From Heterostelium album PN500 (lineage: Eukaryota; Evosea; Eumycetozoa; Acytosteliales; Acytosteliaceae): a DNA stretch of 55,940 nucleotides. This document shows positions 34,343 through 53,690 of this stretch, piece by piece (the stretch's first letter is position 1; the number at the start of each line of letters is the position of its first letter). The position numbers and the translations under genes were made by a program. The notes beneath the pieces were generated by a model. It did no database searches and was not told where the DNA came from. It saw nothing but the letters and a program-made list of their open reading frames with translations. The stretch lies in contig NW_008805103.1 in the NCBI RefSeq assembly GCF_000004825.1, positions 1 to 55,940 on the forward strand, written 5' to 3'.

Positions 34343-34694
34343 ATGGGATTCACACCTGCAAAACCAGCCAACTTTAAAGATAATCAAGGAAGATTGTTGG
34401 TTTTTAAGCAATCAGATACAGGTAACTGTTTACTCTGAAGATGCCAGCAAAGTGATCAATGAAGTCAGTCCAGACAATATCTATTTTCTCAACAAAGCTA
34501 GTCCAAATCAAGCTGGAAGTCTTGGTTCAAAGAGGTTACCACACGACTTTAAAAAGACAATTGTCAAACTCATTCACAACAACAATGAAGACAAACCCGG
34601 TGAAACCGATTACATTGTCATTGAAAATGGTGAAGAAAAATTAATTGACGATCAAAAGTATTTCACTGTCAATAAAATAACTATTCACTTATAA
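34343..34694 (+). pseudogene. Small protein gene with one frameshift, about 116 aa
   Basis: The first part begins MGFTPAKPANFKDNQGRLLV and reads to ...FKQSDT near 34420. From there the continuation TVYSEDASKVINEVSPDNIY lies in another frame and runs to a stop at 34692-34694. Removing one G at 34421-34422 would join them into a single compact protein with no low-complexity sequence, so a one-base insertion (real or a sequencing error) is the simplest reading. A splice explanation is poor because no intron of reasonable length fits. The family is not recognised. Coding-quality codons on both sides of the break argue that the break is recent or artificial. Confidence 0.6.
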
Positions 34695-35701
34695 ATTAAT
34701 ATTAAATAAATAATTATTCCACATTAATGGAACATGGATTTACAAAACAAAAAAAAAAAATATATAAAAACCCAAAAATAAAAAAAAAATGATAATAATT
34801 TGGATATTGAAAAAAGAGAAACCTGGTTTTTGATCCTGGGTATCACACAAAAAAATTGAAAAAGAATTGTTCGACGATTTTTTCATTTTTTTTTCAAATT
34901 TTTATTTTTATATTTTTTCACTTTTTTTTTTTTAAAAAAGTAAGACGTTTGGCATATTCCTGACATACGCACTAGCTTTACTAACTACAATATATATCTC
35001 TTTTTTATTTTATTTATTATATCATTCATTTTTTATTCTAAAGATAAAATAAATAAATAATTAAGATAGTATCCTACTTTTTTTTTATAATATTTAGGTA
35101 TAGTATTAAGTTATTTTTAGACTTGTTATTACTTTAGTAAAACATCATTATTATCACTTAAAAATGATCATTATCACTATCATAGTCACTTAAAACACAA
35201 TATGATAATATCACGTTATGAACTTGAAATAAAGACTATGTTCATCATTTTATTTGACACACTCAGTGCAGCAATTGTTATAATCAAATGTCGAGATTTA
35301 GAAACAAAAAAAAAAAAATGCGTAAAAAAATAGATTTATAGATAGATGATAACAGATTGTAGATAGAAAAAATTCCAAAGATTGATGGCAATATTTTATA
35401 TTAAATTGAATAATATCCAGCAGCAGTGATCACAATCATAAATATTTTGATAACCAACAACCAATCAAACAAACAATAATCTAATTCAATTAAATATACA
35501 ACAATTAATCATATGTTTTATAAGAATAATGTTATATGATGTTTTACAAAGATATATTCATAAATCTAAGAATATTTTTAGATTTCAAAAAAAAAATACA
35601 AAATCTGACTTTTTTTTTTTTTTTCATTTTATTTTAATTTTTTTTTAAAAAGTTATTTATTTTTTAGTTAATTATAAGTTATAGTGTAGAATTACAAAAT
35701 A
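34695..35701. other. Intergenic region upstream of V-ATPase subunit a
   Basis: About 1 kb of AT-rich DNA with several long A/T runs. Within it, ATGATCATTATCACTATCAT (near 35163) carries repeated ATCA motifs. No gene seen; it probably contains the promoter of the V-ATPase gene. Confidence 0.55.
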
Positions 35702-38328
35702 ATGGATTTTATTAGAACTCCATTATGGAGATCTGCACCAATGCAGATGGTTCAACTGTTTGTTCAAATTGAAGCAGCACACGACACTGTCGATGAACTC
35801 GGTAAACTTGGATTGATTCAATTCAAGGATCACAACGAACACGTTAACATCTTCCAACGTTACTTTGTTAACGAAGTCAAGCGTTGCGATGAGATGGACA
35901 GAAAGCTAAAGTACTTTGAAGAGCAAATCAACAAGGACACCAAGCTCGCTCGTATCCTGGACAACTCTGTCACTGACAGCGTCACCGAAGACCAACTCCA
36001 AATGGACGAGTTGGAATCACGTTTCGACGAACTCGAAGCCGAGTTGAGACAAGTCAACACCAACCAAGAGACACTCCAAAGAAACTACAACGAGTTGATC
36101 GAACTCCGTCATGTATTGACCAAGGATGCCGTCTTTTTCCAAGAGAATCCAAACTTGAGCGAGGGAATGAACGACAGCACTGCTCGTAGTCCATTGCTCA
36201 GCGACGATGCCGTTGCCGATGTCGGTAAGCAAGGTGTCAAGCTCGGTTTCATCACTGGTGTCATGAACACCGATAAGATGCCACAATTCCAACGTTCATT
36301 GTGGAGAACCACCCGTGGTAACAACTTTGTCCGTGATGCTCGTATCGAAGAGGAGATCATCGATCCACAAACCGGTGAGGATACCTCCAAGACTGTATTT
36401 ATTGTCTTTTTCCAGGGTGACCGTCTTCAACAAAAGATTAAGAAGATCTGTGAGTCGTTCGGTGCCAACGTCTACGACTGTCCAGACACCTCATTCGAGC
36501 GTGCCAACCTCCTCCAAAAGGTATCGATCCGTATCTCTGACTTACAAGACGTCTTGAACCGTTCCAAGGAGCACAAGAAGCAAGTTTTGTTGAATATTGT
36601 CTCCAAGTTGGTCACCTGGAGAACTAAGGTTCTCAAGGAAAAGGCTATCTACCACACTATGAATCTTTTCGATTACGATGTCGGTAGAAAGTGTTTGATT
36701 GCCAAGGGTTGGTGCCCAAAGACCGCCATCGAGGAGATCCAAACTGCTTTGCGTACTGCCACCACTCGTTCCGGTGCTTTAGTACCATCGGTACTCTCCA
36801 TCATCAAGCCCGAAGATGAGCCACCCACCTACTTTGAGACCAACAAATACACCAACTCTTTCCAACAGATCGTCAATGCCTATGGTGTTGCCAAGTATCG
36901 TGAAGTCAATCCAGCTGTTTTGACCATCATTACTTTCCCATTCTTGTTTGGTGTTATGTTTGGTGACGTCGGTCACGGTGTCATGATGTTGGCTGCCTCT
37001 GGTGCTCTCATTGCCCTCGAGAAGAAGTTGGGTGCCAAAAAGTTGAATGAAATCATTCAAATGCCATTCGACGGTCGTTATGTATTGTTCTTGATGTCTC
37101 TCTTCTCTATCTACATTGGTTTCATCTACAACGAGTGCTTCTCCATCCCAATGGATCTCTTTGGATCTGCCTGGCGTCAACCAGTCGGAAACGAAACTGA
37201 AATGGTCTTCCTCAACAGAACCTACCCATTCGGTGTCGATCCAGTCTGGAAGGGATCACCCAACGAGTTGGACTACTACAATTCCTTCAAGATGAAGTTG
37301 TCTGTATTGCTCGGTGTCGTTCAAATGACTGTCGGTATCATCTTTTCACTTCTCAACTACTTGAACATGAAGGGTCCAATGAAATGGGTCAACATTTTCA
37401 CCCAATTCATTCCACAAGTCATATTTTTGTGGTCGATCTTTGGTTACATGTGCTTCTTGATTCTCTTGAAGTGGGCTTACCCATACCGTGCTCATTTTGT
37501 TGATCCACCATTCATCTTGCCAACCATCATTGCTATGTTCTTGACACCAACTGCTGCCATCCCAGCCGATCAACTCTACTTTGAAGGTCAAACAACATGT
37601 CAAATCGTCTTGGTTTTGGCTGCACTCATCTCTGTCCCAGTCATGTTGATTCCAAAGCCATTCATCATGAAGAAGATGTATCAAAACGAACAAGCCCTCA
37701 AGGCCCACGGTCACCACCACGAGCATGAATTCGACGACGAAGCTTTGGATGCCGGTGGTCACCATGGTGAGGAATTCGAGTTTGGTGAAGTTTTCATCCA
37801 TCAAGTCATTCACACTATTGAGTTTGTACTCGGTGCCATTTCCAACACTGCCTCTTACCTCCGTCTTTGGGCCTTGTCATTGGCTCACTCTGAGTTGTCC
37901 ACTGTATTCTGGGAGCGTATTCTCATCGGTCAAATCGAAGGTGGTAACCCATTCTTGGCCTTTATCGGTTTCGGTGCCTGGTTAGGTGGTACCGTTGCTG
38001 TATTGCTTATGATGGAGTCACTCTCTGCTTTCCTTCATGCACTTCGGTAAGTATTAATTGGGTTTTTTTAATGAATTTTTGATAGATTAAGTAGGTTACT
38101 AATCGTTTTTAATCGATATACTAGTTTACATTGGGTTGAGTTCCAAAATAAGGTGAGTAATTAGCATAAGATTATCATGATTAGCATTATAGTATCAACA
38201 AGTTATTTATAGTTACTTAACTTTTTTTATTTACTTTTTTTTTTTATCTATAGTTCTATGCAGGTTCTGGTGTTCTCTTCAAACCATTCTCATACAACAA
38301 TGTTATGACTGGTGAGGATGAAGAATAA
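35702..38328 (+). CDS. vatM: V-type proton ATPase 100-kDa subunit a, 3 exons, 815 aa
   Basis: Exons 35702-38046, 38125-38152 (28 nt) and 38254-38328. It starts MDFIRTPLWRSAPMQMVQLF. Membrane helices and signatures are as in the family: LTIITFPFLFGVMFGDVGHG, IYIGFIYNECFSIPMDLFG, FLWSIFGYMCFLILLKW and ASYLRLWALSLAHSELSTVF with the proton-path arginine. It drives acidification of endolysosomes and the contractile vacuole. Codons are strongly GC-biased (GTC, AAG, CTC) compared with the paralogue at 12739-15427, suggesting this is the highly expressed main copy, hence the D. discoideum symbol. It has a His-rich loop (GHHHEHEFDDEALDAGGHHG) where the paralogue has a Gly/Glu insert. Unlike the paralogue it has no intron near codon 237. 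Confidence 0.96.
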
Positions 38329-38560
38329 ACAATATCAAGTTTATTCAATATCGTTAAATGTATTAATCATTACAAAGAAAATAAATAAAAATTATAATGT
38401 ATTGTTCAAACAATACTCATTGAATTAAGTCATCCAAATTTAATTTCTATTTAAATAATTCTATTTCTAAATTATTTTTTAAAAGTAGTAAATAACTAAA
38501 TAATACTTTTAAAAAATAACTTTGTTATGTAATTTAGATTAATGTACAAAATTAATTTAT

Positions 38561-38965
38561 TCAAAAGAACTCTTCCTTTACAACTAAACCATTGTTGTTC
38601 CATTTTTGGATAGCCCATTGAGTTTTCTTGACATTGTGACCACCATAAGTAAAATCCATATACATTTCATAGGTAGTGTTGTTGCCATCAACCCAAACTT
38701 TGAGAACTAAAGAATTTTGAATACTAATACTAATCTGTTTAAATCTTTTTATTTAAAAAATATAAAACAACTTACCTTTAGCTTCATGGATGGTAGCATT
38801 ATTGACAAAAGCTTCTTCAGCTTTTCTGTTTTGATCTTTTCCAACTCTGTTTGTGGAATCACCTTTCTCACATCACAACATAGTACTTTCGAAAATCTCC
38901 AAGATCTTATTTTCTTGGATACCTTTGATGATGGCATTAATGATTTCTCTGATATTGGTAGACAT
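38561..38965 (-). pseudogene. SnoaL/NTF2-like small protein gene with in-frame stop
   Basis: Exons 38776-38965 and 38561-38706, with phases consistent. It starts MSTNIREIINAIIKGIQENK. The second exon encodes the beta-sheet part (VLKVWVDGNNTTYEMYMDFT, then KTQWAIQKWNNNGLVVKEEF), which resembles the NTF2/SnoaL-like cone fold common among small dictyostelid proteins. A TGA at 38873-38875 interrupts exon 1 where the local peptide looks scrambled (FESTML*CEKGD). Reading an adjacent frame there gives YYVV, so a pair of small indels is likely. Either it is a decayed copy or it contains sequence errors. It is convergent with the V-ATPase gene, 232 bases apart. Ligand or enzyme activity unknown. Confidence 0.6.
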
Positions 38966-39322
38966 TTCTTTTGATTTTGTTTTATAATAATATAATATAT
39001 AGTTTAGATATTTATAATTAAAACTAGATGAAATGATAGACTATAAGAAGATAAGTCTTTTGGTATTATTTAAAACAAAGATAGATAATGAATAGATGAG
39101 TCTATTATCAAATCTATCAAAAAAATAATATTTTATTTTAAAATATTTTTTAATTATATATTTTTGAATAAATAAAGATTAAAAGTAGAACGACAATTTG
39201 AAATCAACACCACAAGTAGCAAAAATAAAGATAAAATGCTAGATGAGTTATCACATTTATCAAAAAATAATACAGATCTATTTATATATAAATTGTAAAT
39301 AAATATCTTTCTTTCCGTTTGG
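38966..39322. other. Intergenic, AT-rich
   Basis: Short spacer between divergent small genes; nothing recognisable. Confidence 0.5.
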
Positions 39323-39580
39323 ATGAAGGTCTTAAAGAATTTTGGTCTTCCGATTGAGTTTATTAATTTTAAGATAATCTATGGTGCAAGGTGAGTAGTT
39401 TCAATTTGTATTTGTTTGAATATTCAAAAAATATAACAAACTTTTAGAGTATCGAGCAATCATCGAAAAGGAGCAAAAACATGCCTACAAAGCATTAGAA
39501 ATAAACAATCAAATAAAAATACAACAGAGTTGAAAATGATCGAATCTACTGATAAGATTAAAAATAATAGTGTAAAATAA
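39323..39580 (+). CDS. Possible small two-exon gene, 66 aa
   Basis: Exons 39323-39390 and 39448-39580 join in phase through a GTGAGT donor and a TTTTAG acceptor. The product begins MKVLKNFGLPIEFINFKIIY and ends in a basic Asn/Lys-rich segment (KMIESTDKIKNNSVK). There is no low-complexity run in exon 1, and the splice signals are good. The downstream part lies in AT-rich DNA where chance reading frames are common. It is not recognised. It could instead be the 5' remnant of a longer gene. Confidence 0.35.
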
Positions 39581-39995
39581 ATATTTAAATGATAATAATA
39601 AAATGATAAGTTAATCAAATGAATATGCAAATTTGCGCGTTGATTAATGACTGCAACTAAGGAAGAGAAGTTTCTTGTTTTTTAAAAAATAAATTTTTAT
39701 TTTTAATTTGGCTGTGTGGCACCCCTCAAATTTCTAATACCTTTTTTCTAAACAATGAAACATTTAAATATTTTTTTTTCAAAAAATCTGGGCTTTTCAT
39801 TTTTTTTTTTGTTATTTTCAAAAAAACTTTGTTGTATATTACTGAATTATTTACAAACTACCATATATCTTTTAATATATCTACTCATAACAGCGACAAG
39901 TTCACTTGTTTTAGTAGTAGTAGTAGAATCAAGCTTATTTCTATTGGTATTTGGTCTTTTTTTCAAACAAAACAGGCACATTATATAAACAAACA
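39581..39995. other. Intergenic, AT-rich
   Basis: Promoter region of AP-3 beta. A-rich just before the start codon at 39996. No other feature seen. Confidence 0.5.
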
Positions 39996-40205
39996 ATGGA
40001 GAAAATGAATACAGTACTCAATAATATGAGTAACAGTAGATACTTTAATGATACTTCTACCAATGTAAAATTGACTGAAATCAAGAAACAATTGGATGGT
40101 CCCTCTGATAAAGATAAATTGGAATGTATGAAAAAGTTAATTGCTGTAAGTTTAATAATAATAATAATAAAAAAGAAACAAACAAACAATTTTAACATTT
40201 AAATA

Positions 40206-40237
<32 letters not shown>

Positions 40238-43200
40238 GATGATTTCAAAAGGTAGAGATGTTTCAGAGGTATTCCCACAGGTAGTAAAGAATGTTATTGC
40301 AAAGAATTTGGAGTTGAAAAAGTTGGTCTATATGTACTTGGTTCACTATGCAGAGTCGGAGCACGAGAGTGCACTGCTGGCGATCAACACCTTCCAAAAG
40401 TCACTGGTTGACAAGAGTCAAGTGATTCGTGCGAGTGCATTGCGTGTGATGTCGTCGATTCGTGTAGTCGATATCATTCAGGTGATTGTGCTTGCCATTG
40501 AGAAGTGTATCAAGGACAGCTCGCCCTACGTAAGAAAGGCCGCTGCCTTTGCCATCACCAAGGTGTACAAGCTCGACTCTGACAAGCAAGAAGAGCTGGC
40601 AGTGCTTGTTGAACAGCTACTCAACGACAACAGCACAATGGTACTCGGTGCTGCCATGATGGCATTCGTCGAAGTCTGTCCAGACCGTTACGATATTCTC
40701 CACCAACACTACCGTAAGATCTGCCAACTTCTCGCCGACTTTGACGAGTGGTCACAAACCGTAACCATCGGTGTATTAACCAAATATGCAAGAACTCAAT
40801 TCAAATGTCCTGATTCAACAATTGTAAGTTACTTTTTTTTTTTTTATTATTTATTTGTTATTTAGTATAGTTAAATTAATCTAATATTTAATTATATATA
40901 TATATATTTGTTTGTTTCTATAGAATGATAAGAATGTTAAACAATACAAGAAAAAGACATCATTTTATTCTGATGAAGAAGATGACGATAGTAATGAGAA
41001 TCAATTGCAGTCACCAAAGTCAAAGTTGTACGACTCTATGGATGCAGAGGAAATCGATATCGACCACAGATTACTTTTGAAATCCTGTCTTCCATTACTT
41101 CAGAGTAGAAGCAATGCTGTCGTAATGGCAGTATCTTCACTCTACTATTACATTGCACCTGTAATTGAAGCACAGAAAGTAGGAAAGTCACTTGTCCGTT
41201 TACTTCGTTCTTCCCCAGAGGTTCAATACATCACACTCACCAACATCTCTACCATGGTAACAATGAGACCAGTAAGTTAATTGAAATTTAATATCTAGAA
41301 TTTATTTCAAAACTGTTAAACTAACAATATCTAAACAAATATTCTAAAAATTATGATAGAATATGTTTGAACCATATTTATCTGAATTCTTTATACACTC
41401 TACAGATCCAGAGTATAGTATCAAGTTAAAGTTGGAGATTCTTACACGTTTGGCAACTGGAGAGAATATCAGTAGAATTCTCAAGGAGTTCAAAGAGTAT
41501 GTGAGAAATGAGGACAAAAAGTTTGCTGCTGAGACTATTCAAGCTATCGGACGTTGTGCTGCCACTATTCCCGATGTGACAGAGTCTTGTACCTATGGTT
41601 TGATGTCGTTGCTCTCCAACTCATCGCAGGTGGTAGTTGCCGAAGCCGTCATTGTTTTGAAACGTTTGTTGCAGTTGAATGCCGACAATTCAAACTCGTC
41701 GATCAAGCACGAGAATGTTATTATGCATCTCGCCAAGCTGTTGGAGACTCTCGAGGTGCCATCGGCACGTGCCTCCATCATCTGGGTCATCGGTGAATAC
41801 TCTCACAAGATCCCAATGGTAGCACCCGATGTACTCAGAAAGCTCGCCAAGTCATTCGCCGACGAAGACGAAAGCGTCAAACTCCAGATCCTCAACCTCG
41901 GTGCCAAGCTTCACTTCCACAACCCCGAGCAAACCAAGCTACTCTTCCAATATATTATCAACCAAGCCAAGTTTGACATGAACTATGACATCAGAGACAG
42001 TGCCAGAATGATGAAACTACTCTTGATCAGCACCGAAAAGAATCCATCACTCTCTGGACATGCCAAATCTATATTTATTAATCAAAAACCATTCCCAACT
42101 GAAATTAGTATCTCTGAAGGTAAAAAATATATATTAATTTTGTAACAATTAATATGTTTACTAATTGTATTCTCTTTCATAATAATACTAATAATAATAT
42201 AGATCGTAAAAGATTTATTTTAGGTAGTTTTTCACATATTGTAAATCATTCAGTATCAGGTTATCAACCATTATCAGATTTCCCAGAGGTTCCACCTGAT
42301 CCCACCGTTAGACAACCAAAACAATGGGTACCAGAAGTTAAAAATAATATATTTTTGCGTGAGGAAAGCTTTTACAGTGACGAAGAGGAAGAAGATGAAG
42401 ATGAAGACGAAGAGTTTGATGGTGCTTCTGAAGAAGAAGATGATGATGATGAAGACTCTCAAGATGAATTGGAGAAATTCTTTAGTGACTCGTCAGATAG
42501 CTCAACTCCAAAGTAAGTAAATTCAAACCTAAATCATTTTTCCAATATATTAATATATATTTATAACTTTAAATTAAATAATTATAGGAAAGCAAATGGT
42601 AAATCTAATAAGAAATCAAAGAAATCAAAGAAACAAGTAAAACAACAAGAGGATAATGAATTCGATGAAGATATGGACGATATGGATGAATTGTTTGGTG
42701 TCGCTGAAGAGATGGAAAAGTTGGAGATTAGCTCGCCAACAACTACCTCTGTAAAGAAAGTGTTGCTCAAGGCAAACGTCAGCCAAGGTCTGCTCATTGA
42801 ATATTGCTTCCTTCGTCAACTTCCAGAGGGCATTGAAAATGAATCACCGTCCTCTGTTTGCATTCAACTCCTTCTCAAGAACCAATCAACCGAACAGACT
42901 TTTGAAAATATCAAGATTGGAAACAAGACGTTGATTGACGGTGCCGATATCAAGGATTTCGATGAAATTGCATCGTTGGAGCCAGGTGCAACCACAGAAG
43001 CACTCTTATTTGTAACATTTAACTCTCTCTCCCAAGCTTGTAAATTTGAGATTAGGTATGTTAAAATTAACAACTGTTTTTTTTTTTTTTTATCAAATCA
43101 ATTTGCTATCGTTTTAATTATTTCATTGCATTTAGTTTATTGACTAATCAATGAAAATACATCCATCTCATATTCACTGCCAATCAAATCACCAATGCCA

Positions 43201-44699
43201 CCCACCATCACACATTTTACAATAAATAATCCAATATTGTATAAATTATTTTGTTGCCTACACCATTCAATCAACATCAATTAATTGACATAAGCACACA
43301 AAAAAAAAACAATCGATATCTATGATAGTAGAGATCATCCCAATCAAACAACATATCATCACAATCATTATACTTGTATGATATTCAGTAAAACTCAATG
43401 ATTTATCAATAACAAAACAACTCATTCACTTCAGATTTTAAAAATTGTTATTCGAATAATGATTTTCATGAAAATGACACATATGTTGATCTATAGATTC
43501 CTTTTTTTTTTTTTTTTGGTCTATGGACAATGTGATTAACTTGTGTGGTTGTTCAAAAAATTATGTGTGTGGTTGTAGTTTGGTAAATATATTTTTCTTT
43601 TTGTTTGTGTGGTAGACTTTTTATCAGATCGCATAATTACGCCAGTTTTTTTTTCTCCCTGCCATTAGTGATTGTTAAACTTTGTAGTTTTGGGCAAAAA
43701 CCACATCAGATCATAAAAAAAAAAAACGAAAGCATGTTAACTTTTTGTTTGTTCATTAAAGAGATTATTTCCACCTGCATCAACACTTTGTTTCGAACCA
43801 TAACACACCAAAAAAAAATAATAATAATAATCAAATCGCATTAAAACTTTATTTTGTTTTAAAAGAAAAAATCCAAAAACGGTAAAAATAACAAAATGAT
43901 GTCTTTTGTTGTTGATGTTTGTTATTAGTTTTGTCACACTGGTGCCCATTTATAATTTTTGATAAGTTGCAACATCACGTTTCACCTATAAACAGGTCAA
44001 TTTTTTTTTATATTGACAAGTTTGATTTTTTTTTTTTTTTTTTTTCGATTAACAAATATCAATATAACCACACAACTAAAATACGAGTAGTTGGTGGTAC
44101 TTGCCCCAATGCAAAGGATAAAAAAAAATCGACAAAAAAAAATCAAAACAAAAAAAATCAAACATCAAACCATTATCACCCCCCCTCTTTAATAATTTTT
44201 TTTGCAACTTTTTTTTTTTAAAAAAACCCCCATTTATTCACTAAATTTCATTGTGGTTGTTAACATTTCTTTTTAAATTAACCTTTACTATAGTACCTCT
44301 ATTGGAAACTTCCCGGTTGCTCTGACACCAATTATAGGTGAAATGGTTTCACCTTTGGAAGTGGACGTTGAAGAGTGGAAGGGATGCTTCAATGCGCTAG
44401 AATCAAAATCTGTGAGTGATCATGTTGAAATTGGTGAGAAACTGTTGGGCGGTGGTCAGCAACAACTTGGCAATGCAGTTTTAATGCTCTTATTAGAAAA
44501 TATCAACCTCCAAGCAACAAGCGCTAACCAAAATAAGACCAAAATTCAATTTGCAGCAAAAACAATCATTAAATCTGCTGATCTTTTTATCAACATTGAG
44601 CTTGTTGAGAGCAACCAAGTTGTTGTTACCATTAGATCTTCGGATACGTTGACCGCCACTTTACTATTGAAAAAACAATTGGAATTATTGACCAGATAA
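39996..44699 (+). CDS. AP-3 complex subunit beta, 7 exons, 1008 aa
   Basis: Exons 39996-40145, 40239-40823, 40924-41271, 41360-42119, 42203-42512, 42588-43055 and 44294-44699. The N-terminal adaptin trunk of HEAT-like helices includes [40 protein letters not shown] and [20 protein letters not shown]. An acidic Ser/Asp/Glu hinge ([20 protein letters not shown]) comes next, then a Lys-rich patch, and beta3-type appendage sequences ([20 protein letters not shown] and [20 protein letters not shown]). The complex sorts membrane cargo from endosomes to lysosome-related compartments. The acidic hinge distinguishes beta3 from beta1/2. The final intron is 1238 nt, about ten times the others. All phases fit and no stop occurs in the exons. 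Confidence 0.93.
43056..44293 (+). other. Unusually long (1.24-kb) intron of AP-3 beta
   Basis: Starts GTATGT and ends CTATAG; the flanking exons join in phase 2. All other introns in the window measured here are about 50-120 nt. Its first 200 bases are A/C-rich like a dictyostelid untranslated region. The centre contains GT-rich patches (GTGTGGTTGT near 43540-43610) and long T and A runs. No ORF with protein-like composition. It may contain an inserted element or a non-coding RNA. Confidence 0.7.
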
Positions 44700-51302
<6,603 letters not shown>

Positions 51303-52682
51303 TTCCTTTTTTTTTTTTATTTATTTAATTTTTCCCCCAAACACCAACTTGCCACCATTTATATATTTTTATATATATCTTCACTCCAACTCTTTTTTTT
51401 TTCTATTACCTTTTTTTTTTTTTTTTTTTTTTTTTTCCCAAATCAAACCAAACCAGTCCGAGATTCAAACTAGATTGTAAGACCACAACCAAAAACACAA
51501 CGTTTTTTTTTAAAGAGAAAAACAAATAATAAAAACCAATTATATTTTTATTATATCTATTGTAAATTGTTTGCTTTTAATTAATCATCCAATTATAATA
51601 GATAGCCAAAGAAACTAAAAAAAAAATATATATATGAGATAAATTTCTTTCTTATTTTTAAATTTTGTAAAACTATGTTTAAAATACTGATAATTTGATT
51701 ACTATTATTTGCAAAATTTAAATAATTCTAGTATTATCAAAATAGAATAGATCTCTTTTAATCTATTCTATGATATTATATTTAAGATAGATCAACCCAA
51801 AACCAAATGTTAATTAAATAAAAGAATTAATCAACAAAAGAATAACAAAGTTTGTTATTTTCATTTCTTAAAAAAAAATATTAAGTAAAATAATCCACTG
51901 CAAAAAATCAATAAACAAGAACTCACACTATTTTATTATCTTAATATATATCTAATATAAATGTCTCTTTACAGGAAATCTAGATCCTGAAACACTCAAA
52001 AAATAAAATGCAGATTTGATCTTTCAAACTCACCAACTTCATGGAAGATATCAATCCCGCCTTTTTTTTTTTTACACCGCCAAATTTTTTCTTTTTTTTT
52101 TTTTTTTTTTCAAATTTGAACTCGTTGAATATTACTGTAAAAAAAGCAACACTCTTGATATTAATAATAATATTTCACATTGATTATATAATATATAATT
52201 GTTTATTTATTAGATTTCAAACAATAGTTAGTTAAACATTTATTTTAATTTAATAGTTAGAACGGATTAAATTAAATAATTATTTGTAAATGTAAGAAAT
52301 AAAATAATAATGATAATTTAATATTTCTAATAAATCTAAATCAATCAAATAATGATTTAAAAATATATATTTATAAATGATTTCCAATAAATTATCAAAA
52401 CAAATATGTTTTAATTCGGGAATATCTTTTTTGTTTTTTTTAAAAGATTCATATGAATGTGTGTTTAAATTATTGGAAATCACGAACCATGATCACATGG
52501 TTTTCTACCTAATCATTATGTTTACTATTAATATCGTAAACACACATAACAATGACAATTTAACTAATTACAAAAACTCTTTTTATTGTTATAGATAAAT
52601 CATTTTCAACTTGCTTTTTTGTAATATTTAAATAATTATTGTAGTCGTACATATATAAATAATAAATAATAAGAGAAAAACA
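51303..52682. other. Intergenic region, AT-rich
   Basis: 3' flank of the kinase gene and promoter of the R2 gene. Very long T runs at about 51409-51436 and 52091-52110. No gene, tRNA or other RNA recognised. Confidence 0.55.
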
Positions 52683-53690
52683 ATGCAAACAATTATAGAG
52701 GAACCAATTTTGAAAGAGAACAAAGATAGATTTGTTTTGTTCCCCATTAAATATGCAGATATCTGGCAAATGTATAAGAAGGCAGAGGCATCGTTCTGGA
52801 CAGCAGAGGAGATCGACTTGGCCGGTGACATTGGTGACTGGGAGAATAAATTGAATGATAACGAGCGTCACTTTATTACCAATGTTTTGGCATTCTTTGC
52901 TGCCTCTGACGGTATCGTCAATGAGAACTTGGCCACCAAGTTCATGTCTGAAGTCCAAATTCCAGAGGCACGTTGCTTCTACGGATTCCAAATCGCCATC
53001 GAGAATATCCATTCTGAGACCTACAGTTTGCTGATCGACACCTACATCAAAGACTCTGAAACCAAGCGTAATATCTTCCACGCTATCGACACCATACCGG
53101 CCGTCAAGAAAAAGGCAGACTGGGCACTCCGTTGGATTTCCAACTCGAAATCGTTTGCTGAGCGTCTCGTTGCCTTTGCCGCCGTAGAAGGAATCTTTTT
53201 CAGTGGATCTTTCTGCTCGATCTTTTGGCTCAAGAAACGTGGTCTAATGCACGGACTCACCTTCTCCAACGAGTTGATCAGCAGAGACGAGGGTCTCCAC
53301 TGCGACTTTGCCTGTCTGCTCTACCAGAAGCTCCAGAACAAGCTGGACAACAACACCATTGAGACTATCATCCGTGATGCCGTCGCTTGCGAGAAAGAGT
53401 TTATCACAGAGTCATTGCCAGTCGATCTGATCGGAATGAACAGCAGATCGATGTCACAGTACATTGAGTTTTGTGCCGATCGTCTACTACTCTCTTTGGG
53501 CTACAAGAAGATTTACAACTCATCAAACCCATTCGATTGGATGGAAATGATCTCACTGCAGAGAAAGACCAACTTCTTCGAAGGTAAAGTTTCTGAATAT
53601 CAAAAATCTGGTGTCGCCAAACAAGGTCAACCAAGTACTTCAGCAAACCCAAACCAACAACGTAAATTCGTTTTGGATGAAGATTTCTAA
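52683..53690 (+). CDS. rnrB: Ribonucleoside-diphosphate reductase small subunit (R2), intronless, 335 aa
   Basis: The class Ia R2 subunit, holding the di-iron/tyrosyl radical cofactor that starts reduction of ribonucleotides to deoxyribonucleotides. Ligand-bearing segments are present: [41 protein letters not shown] (Glu, His and the radical Tyr), EGIFFSGSF and [15 protein letters not shown] (Glu, His). The C-terminus FVLDEDF is the peptide that docks on R1. The length is slightly short at the N-terminus compared with metazoan R2. GC-rich codons indicate strong expression. It is encoded by one exon, rare among the conserved genes here. Expression in the family is linked to S phase and, in dictyostelids, to development. 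Confidence 0.97.
   Translation: MQTIIEEPILKENKDRFVLFPIKYADIWQMYKKAEASFWTAEEIDLAGDIGDWENKLNDNERHFITNVLAFFAASDGIVNENLATKFMSEVQIPEARCFYGFQIAIENIHSETYSLLIDTYIKDSETKRNIFHAIDTIPAVKKKADWALRWISNSKSFAERLVAFAAVEGIFFSGSFCSIFWLKKRGLMHGLTFSNELISRDEGLHCDFACLLYQKLQNKLDNNTIETIIRDAVACEKEFITESLPVDLIGMNSRSMSQYIEFCADRLLLSLGYKKIYNSSNPFDWMEMISLQRKTNFFEGKVSEYQKSGVAKQGQPSTSANPNQQRKFVLDEDF

Noticed and set aside
36779-37813. Minus-strand ORFs of 133 and 155 codons
   Set aside because: Antisense shadows of the GC-biased V-ATPase subunit a gene.
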